Source of the DNA: Patescibacteria group bacterium
GTDB lineage: Bacteria; Patescibacteria; Paceibacteria; UBA6257; 2-01-FULL-56-20
Assembly: GCA_024654525.1 (NCBI GenBank)
Contig: JANLHI010000020.1
Location: 1-29,018, forward strand
Direction of reading: 5' to 3'
DNA length: 29,018 bases
This document shows, one piece after another, positions 6,994 through 12,744 of the stretch. The notes beneath the pieces were generated by a model. That model was not told where the DNA came from. It worked only from the letters and a program-made list of their open reading frames with translations, and searched no databases. A program made the translations under genes and the position numbers. Positions within the stretch are counted from its first letter, which is position 1; every line of letters begins with the position of its first letter.

Positions 6994-7365
6994 TCACTTC
7001 GCGAGTTCGGGGTGACCGATTGGAACGAATCGGCTATAGAAGACCCGAGCCCAGACGTACGGTCCATGGGGTCCGAGCCATTCTTTCGGCAAAATGCCGG
7101 ACTCTGCGATTTCTTTCGCGACATGTTTGGCAATCGCATCCCGCGCTTTAATCCGCCAGTTCCTCTTTCCGGAACCGGTGTCAATCTCGACACTAAAAGG
7201 TGGCGCATTCATGTCGAGGGTGCCGATGTTGCGAATGCGCACTTCGACATCACCCGACTTCATTTTGCACGCCGTCGCCACTGCCACGTTCACAAGGTTC
7301 CGCAGTTGTACCGCCGTTTTGTCGTTCACCAATTTTCTGTCGCGCCAGATAGTTGCAAGGGGCAT
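6994..7365 (-). CDS. Unknown protein, possibly tautomerase/MIF-like
   Basis: 123 aa. It starts MPLATIW; a proline after the initiator Met is the catalytic residue of the tautomerase superfamily. The predicted order, strand (LATIWRD), helix (DKTAVQLRNLVNVAVATACK), strand (FSVEID), helix (KARDAIAKHVAKEIAES) and a late strand (YVWARVFYSRFV), with this length, would suit a CHMI or MIF-type tautomerase. No diagnostic motif beyond the proline is seen, so the call is tentative. AAAGGA lies 5 nt upstream of the start. It is 34 nt downstream of the trypsin-fold gene, probably in one operon, and a T-tailed terminator follows. Confidence 0.6.
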   Translation of the reverse strand: MPLATIWRDRKLVNDKTAVQLRNLVNVAVATACKMKSGDVEVRIRNIGTLDMNAPPFSVEIDTGSGKRNWRIKARDAIAKHVAKEIAESGILPKEWLGPHGPYVWARVFYSRFVPIGHPELAK

Positions 7366-7399
7366 GGTTTCCTTTCATTTTTTGATTGACTGCACTGTT

Positions 7400-8224
7400 T
7401 CAGTTCTTTCGTTTCATGGGACCAAGTACAAGCCCGGGAAAGTAGGTGGAGAGTTTCAGCTCTTGAAAAATTCTCTCCTCAATCGGTTCCTTCGATCCGC
7501 CTTCGCCGAAGTAAAGATTTCCTTTTCTATCGATAAAGCATGTCCCGCTTTCCCCATTCATTAAAGAAAGGTTGATGAGGAAATACCAAGATTTGCTGTT
7601 TTCGGCAACTATGCCGTAGAAATCCGTATGTTCTCCGGAAATGATAGAAGTGACACCTCCTTCAACACTGGTGATTCCCACTTGGCGGCCCTGGGCGAGG
7701 GTGAACAACTGACTTTTCTGGTTTTGGTGTTGTTCCACATCGCAATGTATAGAGGGAAGTGCTCCCGTAATTGGACCCACTTCACACTCCACAAGGTCGA
7801 TACTGGAGTTCTTCCAGTGGTTTGTGAGTATGCGGTAAATACACCATGTGGGCATGGGTTCGCACGGCGTGAGTTTCCGCAATATGAATGCGGGGTTTCT
7901 CGGGCGGGGGAAAAATGCGTGCGACATGGTGACCATGTTATAAACGCCATTGGTCATCGGGTAGCAGGTCCCGATGCAACCATAGTTTGTTTTCCCGTCG
8001 AGTACCTCATATATGATGACCGGAATGAGGTTTGTGGAAAGGGGAGTGGCAAACGCTTTGTTGAGTACGTGGCGCTCCGTTTCACTGTCAGTGAGTGGCG
8101 CTTTCGAATCTCGTGGGACATGCCGAGCGAGAATCGCAAATACTATTCCAACAAGCGCGAGGATTAAGAGGATTAATATGAGCGGGATGGATAGTTTTCG
8201 TTTCGTTTTCCCTGATTTTTTCAA
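7400..8224 (-). CDS. Membrane-anchored trypsin-fold serine protease-like protein
   Basis: 274 aa. One N-terminal membrane segment (about residues 12-33) after a basic stretch places the rest outside the membrane. The remainder fits the chymotrypsin fold: GCIGTCYPM..., then TMSHAF with His102; SSIDLVECEV with Asp143; and NGESGTCF with Ser226 in a GxSG motif. The order His-Asp-Ser and the spacing suit a catalytic triad. Pairs of cysteines (83/87, 121/128) may form disulfides. It resembles neither HtrA nor classical trypsins closely. The TTG start is supported by AAGGAG with a 6-nt spacer, one of the few strong ribosome binding sites here. The tautomerase-like gene follows in the same operon. 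Confidence 0.7.
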   Translation of the reverse strand: MKKSGKTKRKLSIPLILILLILALVGIVFAILARHVPRDSKAPLTDSETERHVLNKAFATPLSTNLIPVIIYEVLDGKTNYGCIGTCYPMTNGVYNMVTMSHAFFPRPRNPAFILRKLTPCEPMPTWCIYRILTNHWKNSSIDLVECEVGPITGALPSIHCDVEQHQNQKSQLFTLAQGRQVGITSVEGGVTSIISGEHTDFYGIVAENSKSWYFLINLSLMNGESGTCFIDRKGNLYFGEGGSKEPIEERIFQELKLSTYFPGLVLGPMKRKN

Positions 8225-8230
8225 AGTTTA

Positions 8231-8294
8231 CTCCTTGGTTTAAGGGTATTGTTTCGCAGTGCATATTTAAGCATAAATACTTATCCTTCGTCAA
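8231..8294 (-). promoter_or_regulatory. Sigma70-type promoter and Shine-Dalgarno of the trypsin-fold operon
   Basis: On the minus strand: TTGACG (8294-8289), an 18-bp spacer and TTAAAT (8270-8265) extended by TGC. Transcription should start near 8258, giving a leader of about 34 nt that carries AAGGAG (8236-8231), 6 nt before TTG 8224. It contrasts with the leaderless promoters of neighbouring genes. Confidence 0.65.
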
Positions 8295-8361
8295 ATGAAA
8301 AGAGGTTGCATATAAAAATAATTAGAGCGTGGTTTTCATTGGCAAGTTGTATGCTCTTATG

Positions 8362-8511
8362 TTATAAATTCGCCCAGTATCCAGTCACTTGACAAAGAGC
8401 GATGTTCTTTGCGTTCGCGGGCAACTCATTGGAGATAACGAGGTTTTCTCCGGCGAGTTGCTCGGGCTTGCTCTTGGCAGAGTAAGCATGGTCGAGCACA
8501 AAGCAAATCAC
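8362..8511 (-). CDS. Candidate small ORF or gene remnant
   Basis: 49 codons from GTG 8511 to TAA 8362; the frame is open back to 8535. The product contains FVLDHAYSAKSKPEQLAGEN and ends QVTGYWANL. Composition and codon use look protein-like rather than random, but no Shine-Dalgarno is present and no family is recognised. It lies in the 336-nt stretch without annotated genes between the trypsin-fold gene and the next plus-strand gene, and may be the 3' end of a lost gene. A short palindrome, AGGACTTGTCCT (8526-8537), lies near its 5' limit. Nothing else was seen in this stretch except the promoter at 8265-8294. Confidence 0.3.
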   Translation of the reverse strand: MICFVLDHAYSAKSKPEQLAGENLVISNELPANAKNIALCQVTGYWANL

Positions 8512-8605
8512 CCGGGCTTTTGAAAAGGACTTGTCCTAGGGTGACGGGCGCGCTACCGAAATGGTTTCTAAAAACCAAATAGCGTACATCCAAATAAAAC
8601 TCATT

Positions 8606-9214
8606 ATGAGTGCGACGAACACAGCGGAAACAACGACGGGAACGGGCTCAACAACGACTGAGCAAGACCAACTGAAAGTCAACCTGCCCGAAATCAACAT
8701 CGTGTCCGGGTTCTTGCTCCGAATTCAGCGGGCGTTGAATACGGGGACGGAAACGCTTCACAAGCCGGAACAGAAGGTGGGGGAGGGGGAGAAACCACTT
8801 CGAGTTATCACCAGTCCTGCTCTCATGGGGTTATATTCTCTCATGGCGGAACTTAGCCAGGAGGCAAGGCTAGCAATTCCCAAAAAAATGCCACGGAGAG
8901 CAAGTGAACGGATGGCGGTACATGAGAAACTCGAGGATATTCACCAGCAGATCGCGAAAGTCGGTGGTCTTTTCTGGGATTCTGTCCGTGATTCTCTCGG
9001 AGAACATTCGGATGATGTCGCCTCTATCGGCATAAGGGAGGAATGGCAGATAGTGGCCTGCGCTGACGAAGATAACCCGCGTATGAAGAACACTTCGGTG
9101 CGAAATATGGTGGACAGCCTCACCGAACGACTGCGAGAGAGTTGTTTCGCGGTAATTACAGGGCCGGGCAAGGAAGAAATGTGTGTCGTGCACGGCGGCA
9201 TCGGACTGGAATAG
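8606..9214 (+). CDS. Unknown protein with Thr-rich N-terminus
   Basis: 202 aa from ATG 8606; the frame is open from ATG 8561, which would add 15 residues. The first 25 residues are low-complexity (TTTGTGSTTTEQ) and probably disordered. The rest is predicted soluble: helical segments around ALMGLYSLMAELSQEARLA and EKLEDIHQQIAKVGGLFW, then a mixed C-terminus with NTSVRNMVDSLTERLRESC and a final strand MCVVHGG. There is no signal peptide, membrane segment or catalytic motif. Neither start has a Shine-Dalgarno; the later one was chosen because the low-complexity tail is a natural N-terminus. A hairpin at 9240-9267 follows. Family not recognised. Confidence 0.55.
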   Translation: MSATNTAETTTGTGSTTTEQDQLKVNLPEINIVSGFLLRIQRALNTGTETLHKPEQKVGEGEKPLRVITSPALMGLYSLMAELSQEARLAIPKKMPRRASERMAVHEKLEDIHQQIAKVGGLFWDSVRDSLGEHSDDVASIGIREEWQIVACADEDNPRMKNTSVRNMVDSLTERLRESCFAVITGPGKEEMCVVHGGIGLE

Positions 9215-9239
9215 AAGAGTTTCGGTTAAAAATCTGTGC

Positions 9240-9267
9240 GGAGGCGAACGTCCAATTCGTCGCCTCC
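9240..9267. terminator. Hairpin after the Thr-rich protein gene
   Basis: GGAGGCGA and TCGCCTCC form an 8-bp GC-rich stem with a 12-nt loop, 25 nt after the stop codon. No T-tract follows, so termination is possible but unproven. Confidence 0.5.
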
Positions 9268-9320
9268 CACTCCAATAAACTCGTGAGGTCTCCTCGTTGG
9301 TTTATAGAGTGAAGGATAGT

Positions 9321-9329
9321 TGGTATACT
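9321..9329 (+). promoter_or_regulatory. Extended -10 promoter (TGGTATACT) of the Asn-hydrolase gene
   Basis: TGG-TATACT ends 8 nt before ATG 9338; TTTATA at 9301-9306 is a weak -35 with a 17-bp spacer. The spacing implies a leaderless transcript and shows that the in-frame TTG 9320 is part of the promoter, not the start. Confidence 0.6.
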
Positions 9330-9337
9330 TCGAGTAT

Positions 9338-10117
9338 ATGCAGGAGCGTATTCGTATTCCATCCACAAAAGGCACTCTCGCGGCGGTGATACATCGCCCG
9401 GAAATCAAAGGCGAGAAACCTATCTTACCGGCAGGCAGGCTGGCAATTCTTTGCCCGGGATATGTGGATTCGAAAGACTACGCGCATCTTGTAGGGCTCG
9501 CAGAGGAACTCTGCACTTGCGGATATGCCGTAGTTCGGTTTGAGCCAACCGGCACGTGGGAGAGTGAGGACACTATTGAGGACTATACCAACACGCAATA
9601 TCTCGCCGACATCAAAAGTGTGCTTGAGTATATGCTCCAAGAAGAGAAGTATACCAATATACTTTTGGGCGGGCACAATCGCGGTGGACAAGTTGCGATT
9701 CTTTATGCGGCAAGTGACTCGAGGATTACACAGGTAGTGGCGATTATGCCGTCCTCCGCCGAATCTCTGAAGTTGAAAGACCCCGCGGCGTGGGAACGGG
9801 AAGGATTCAGGATTTCAAAGCGCGACACGCCGGATGGCAAGGGAACACGCGAATTTCGTGTGCCTTATTCGCACGTGAAAGATAGAGCTGGATTTGACGT
9901 AGTGGGAGCCGTAAAGAATGCGCACGCCGCGATGCTTATCGTTACGGGAGATAAGGACGTAGTGGTTTCGCCGGAGAGCGTGAAATTGATTTTCGACAAC
10001 GCGAATGAGCCGAAAAAATTTATCGTACTCAAGGACATTGGGCATGATTACCGACATAATCCGGAGGAGGTGAAAATAGTGAACAGGCGTATACTTGAGC
10101 AATTAAGCGTTTTTTGA
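9338..10117 (+). CDS. Alpha/beta hydrolase-fold protein with Asn at the nucleophile position
   Basis: 259 aa, close to serine aminopeptidase-S33/dienelactone hydrolase-like proteins. The core is complete: LAILCPGYVDSKDY oxyanion region, DIKSVLEYML helix, Asp in VTGDKDVVV (205/207) and His236 in DIGHDYRH. The nucleophile elbow reads GGHNRGG: Asn114 (AAT) stands where Ser is expected (AGT would need one change). The protein is therefore either catalytically dead, unusual in mechanism, or recently inactivated. Residues about 28-34 (PILPAGR) look like an extra loop and are encoded by CCGGCAGGCAGGC. ATG 9338 follows the extended -10 by 8 nt. The promoter of the toxin-antitoxin pair overlaps the end of this gene. 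Confidence 0.8.
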   Translation: MQERIRIPSTKGTLAAVIHRPEIKGEKPILPAGRLAILCPGYVDSKDYAHLVGLAEELCTCGYAVVRFEPTGTWESEDTIEDYTNTQYLADIKSVLEYMLQEEKYTNILLGGHNRGGQVAILYAASDSRITQVVAIMPSSAESLKLKDPAAWEREGFRISKRDTPDGKGTREFRVPYSHVKDRAGFDVVGAVKNAHAAMLIVTGDKDVVVSPESVKLIFDNANEPKKFIVLKDIGHDYRHNPEEVKIVNRRILEQLSVF

Positions 10118-10123
10118 TATTAT
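10095..10123 (+). promoter_or_regulatory. Promoter of the RelE/ParE-type toxin-antitoxin pair
   Basis: TTGAGC (10095-10100), a 17-bp spacer and TATTAT (10118-10123). The extending TGA (10115-10117) is also the stop codon of the upstream gene. The -10 ends 8 nt before ATG 10132, again suggesting a leaderless transcript. Confidence 0.65.
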
Positions 10124-10131
10124 AAAAAGCA

Positions 10132-10350
10132 ATGAGCACCGCGGTATTGGTAAAAAAATTAAATAAAGAGGTGAGTGGGCTTCGTGAAGAAGTGCGTCGT
10201 ATGCGTGCGGTGTTTCTTCATACTGTTATTGACCGAGAAGGAAAGTATCGCCAAATATTTATAAAAAAGACACTCGCCCGCGAGCAGGAAAAGCCACAGT
10301 TTCGATTTGACGGAAGAGAGGCATTTTTCAGGCATGTACGAGGAAAATAA
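10132..10350 (+). CDS. Putative antitoxin of a type II toxin-antitoxin pair
   Basis: 72 aa. The first half is a charged helix of coiled-coil type (VKKLNKEVSGLREEVRRMRA); the second is basic and probably unfolded without its partner (FIKKTLAREQEKPQFRFDGR). No standard DNA-binding fold is obvious. The antitoxin call rests on size, charge and position: it overlaps the downstream RelE/ParE-like gene by 17 nt, the usual antitoxin-first arrangement. It has its own promoter within the end of the upstream gene. Confidence 0.7.
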   Translation: MSTAVLVKKLNKEVSGLREEVRRMRAVFLHTVIDREGKYRQIFIKKTLAREQEKPQFRFDGREAFFRHVRGK

Positions 10351-10621
10351 TATTCTCTATGGCGAAGGTTTTTTAAAAGATGTTCGCAAGCTTCCTCGAG
10401 AAGCGCAGGAAAAACTTGGCGGTTTACTTGAGTTGCTTCGAAAAGACGCCTTTGACCCTCGTTTGCACGCGAAAGCATTGAGCGCACCGCTTGCGGGAAG
10501 ATTTTCTTTTCGCATCACTCGTGATTGGCGTGTGGGATTCCGTTTCATAGCGCCACATGCCATCCAGCTGCTCATCGCTGACAATCGGAACCGTATCTAC
10601 GGACGGTTGGAGCGGATATGA
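10334..10621 (+). CDS. RelE/ParE/YafQ-family toxin
   Basis: 95 aa. The order is typical: FLKDVRKLPREAQEKL helix, FDPRLHAKAL with LAGRFSFRI, ITRDWRVGFRFI strand and a C-terminal NRIYGRLERI. These proteins are usually mRNA interferases acting on or near the ribosome, held inactive by an antitoxin. ATG 10334 overlaps the antitoxin by 17 nt; the frame extends to ATG 10307, which is less likely because the domain starts at the later Met. Cysteine-rich paralog 3 starts only 7 nt downstream, so it may share the transcript. Confidence 0.82.
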   Translation: MYEENNILYGEGFLKDVRKLPREAQEKLGGLLELLRKDAFDPRLHAKALSAPLAGRFSFRITRDWRVGFRFIAPHAIQLLIADNRNRIYGRLERI

Positions 10622-10628
10622 CTTTCTT

Positions 10629-12290
10629 ATGAACAAAGAATCTCGTCAGTGTCAAAATTGTAAGCAAAGTTTTCAAATAGACGCTCAAGATTTTGCATTT
10701 TATGAAAAGATAAGCGTTCCACCTCCCACATGGTGCCCGCAGTGTCGTTTAAAACGGCGAATGATATTCCGCAATTTTAAAACGCTCTACAAGCGTCCGT
10801 CCGATAAGTCGGGCGTGTCGCTTATTTCCATGTATTCGCCAAAGAGCCCGCATAAAGTGTATTCGTATGAGGAGTGGTGGGCGGACAATTGGGATCCTAA
10901 AGCGTGGGGAAAACCCTTTGATTTTAGTCGTCCTTTCTTTGAACAATTTCATGAGCTCCTCCTTGCAGTTCCCAGGTTCAATCTTGCAAATCTCAACAGT
11001 CAAAGCTGTGAATATTCCAATTTCACTTTAAACAGTAAAAATTGTTATTTGGTATTTGGATGTGTGGACGATGAGGATTGCGCCTATGGACACATCGTAT
11101 GGGAATCGAAGGACTCACTCGATAATTTATATCTTTACAAATCAGAGCTGTGTTATGAATCAGTGGATTGTGTCGGTTCGTACGGTCTTAAATATTGCAC
11201 AGAGTGTGAGAGTTGTAACGACTGTATTGGGTGTTATGATTGCCGGAGTTGCACCAATTGTATTGGGTGTGTGGGGCTTAAACAAAAGTCATATCATATT
11301 TTCAATGATCCCGTAACAAAAGAGGAGTACGAATCTTTTGTCGCACAACATCTTTTTACGAATCCCGTCACGGTTCCTTTTATTCTGGAAAAACAAAAAG
11401 AACTTCGGAAAAAGATTCCGCAGAGGTATTTCTTTGGTTTACACAACAACCGCGTATCGGGGAACCATATTTATAATGCAAAAAATCTTCACTATTCCTT
11501 TGATGTGAAAGGAGGAGAAGACTCTAAATTTATATTTACAGGTCGTAACGCCAAAGATTCTTACGATGTATCGTTTTCTCCAGACGTTGAGCAGGTATAT
11601 GAATCAATTACTTGTTCAAAAACAAAAAACGTATACTTTTCCCATTCTTGTAACGGAAGCCATGATATTGCATATTGTGATACCTGTTTTTCTTCTCATA
11701 ACATTTTCGGATGTGTGGGATTACGAAATGCCGAGTATTGCATTTTGAACGTGCAGTATACGAAAGAGGAGTATGAAGCGTTGCGGGAGAAAATTATCGC
11801 GCATATGAAGAATACTGGTGAGTATGGAGAGTTTTTCCCGGTGGCACTTTCTCCTTTCGGGTATAACGAAGCGATTGTAAATGAATACTATCCGATCGAG
11901 AAAGAAACCGCGCTCTCGCAGGGGTTTCGATGGAGTGATGGCCTATCAATCACCACGGGACAGGAAACGATTGCGCACGAGGCACTGCCAAAAAATCCTG
12001 ATGAGTTTACGGATGCACTCACTGCACATACTTTGAAATGTTTCCGGTGTATGAGAAATTACCGCCTCATTGCGAAAGAAGTCGGATTTTATACACGGAT
12101 GAAACTTCCTATTCCTTCTGAATGCTTCAACTGTCGCCATGCACGGCGGATGCAGATGAGAAATATCCGTGCGTTATGGCAGGGGACATGTGCGAGGTGT
12201 GGCACTGGGTTTGAAACATCATATTCGCCCGAACAGCAGAAAGAATATAAGATGTATTGCGAAGCCTGCTACCAAAATGAGGTCGGGTAG
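10629..12290 (+). CDS. Cysteine-rich multi-zinc-ribbon protein, paralog 3
   Basis: 553 aa from ATG 10629 (the frame is open from 10557 but overlaps the toxin). The first ribbon is intact (C8/C11, C36/C39, DFAFYEKISVPPPTWC). The second has lost all four cysteines (RPSDKSGVSLISMY...VYSYEEWW) yet keeps the surrounding residues. The first central block is very dense in cysteine (YCTECESCNDC, CIGCYDCRSC). The block caps are SYHIFNDPVTKEEY and EYCILNVQYTKEEY. The C-terminal module is complete (CFRCMRNYR...VGFYTRMKLPIPSEC..C, then CARCGTGFETSYSP, YCEACYQNEVG). With 7 nt between it and the toxin stop, its expression may depend on the toxin-antitoxin promoter. Confidence 0.85.
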   Translation: MNKESRQCQNCKQSFQIDAQDFAFYEKISVPPPTWCPQCRLKRRMIFRNFKTLYKRPSDKSGVSLISMYSPKSPHKVYSYEEWWADNWDPKAWGKPFDFSRPFFEQFHELLLAVPRFNLANLNSQSCEYSNFTLNSKNCYLVFGCVDDEDCAYGHIVWESKDSLDNLYLYKSELCYESVDCVGSYGLKYCTECESCNDCIGCYDCRSCTNCIGCVGLKQKSYHIFNDPVTKEEYESFVAQHLFTNPVTVPFILEKQKELRKKIPQRYFFGLHNNRVSGNHIYNAKNLHYSFDVKGGEDSKFIFTGRNAKDSYDVSFSPDVEQVYESITCSKTKNVYFSHSCNGSHDIAYCDTCFSSHNIFGCVGLRNAEYCILNVQYTKEEYEALREKIIAHMKNTGEYGEFFPVALSPFGYNEAIVNEYYPIEKETALSQGFRWSDGLSITTGQETIAHEALPKNPDEFTDALTAHTLKCFRCMRNYRLIAKEVGFYTRMKLPIPSECFNCRHARRMQMRNIRALWQGTCARCGTGFETSYSPEQQKEYKMYCEACYQNEVG

Positions 12291-12387
12291 GGAGCGGGCG
12301 AAATCCCAAGTAAGTCCGAGGGGCGAGCAATGATATCAGTAAGAAATAGGATAGTATGAACCCCCCGATTCCTTCTTAGAATGTATT

Positions 12388-12396
12388 TGCCATAAT
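12388..12396 (+). promoter_or_regulatory. Extended -10 promoter (TGCCATAAT) of the small conserved gene
   Basis: TGC-CATAAT lies 23 nt before ATG 12420, implying a leader of about 16 nt. No convincing -35 was found. It is the only clear signal in the 129 nt between paralog 3 and this gene. Confidence 0.5.
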
Positions 12397-12419
12397 TCGC
12401 ATTATTCGCGATTACTCCC

Positions 12420-12728
12420 ATGAAATTCTTCGTCTATGATGTAAGCGACAATTTGCAAACCGTGATGCGGCGCATCGGGTATCATCCGCTGGGACACAGC
12501 GACCGTGGCGAATTGAACTGCGTCCGCCCGCTCGCGGGGCAAGATTATCCGCGGTTTCACGCATACGTAAAAGAGGATATAGGAAAGATACTTTTCAGTT
12601 TGCATCTCGATCAGAAACGTCCTTCATATGGGGGAGAGACGGCGCACAGCGGAGATTATGAAAGTGATGTGGTGCAAAAAGAATCATACCGGATACAGGA
12701 GGTACTCATACTAGAATCTAGAAAGTAG
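12420..12728 (+). CDS. Small conserved CPR protein of unknown function
   Basis: 102 aa. It starts MKFFVYDVSDNLQTVMRRIG and contains YHPLGHSDRGELNCVRPL, DYPRFHAYVKE, a strand ILFSLHLDQKRPSY and a terminal helix. This pattern is familiar to me as a conserved hypothetical protein of Patescibacteria (recalled, not checked). Histidines (GYHPLGH, RFHAYV, LHLDQ, TAHSGDY) are placed as if for metal binding or a phosphate-handling site, but no known motif is met. It sits between paralogs 3 and 4, 16 nt before the latter, and may be co-expressed with it. Confidence 0.7.
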   Translation: MKFFVYDVSDNLQTVMRRIGYHPLGHSDRGELNCVRPLAGQDYPRFHAYVKEDIGKILFSLHLDQKRPSYGGETAHSGDYESDVVQKESYRIQEVLILESRK

Positions 12729-12744
12729 AAATATAGAAAATAGA

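Noticed and set aside
7493..7508. ATCCGCCTTCGC shared with the palindromic element in paralog 4
   Set aside because: It encodes an ordinary Gly-Glu-Gly-Gly segment of the protease-like protein; a 12-nt match is not enough to call a repeat copy.
7094..7564. 156-codon plus-strand frame across the minus-strand operon
   Set aside because: It is antisense to two genes with ribosome binding sites and recognisable motifs, and its product looks unlike a protein.
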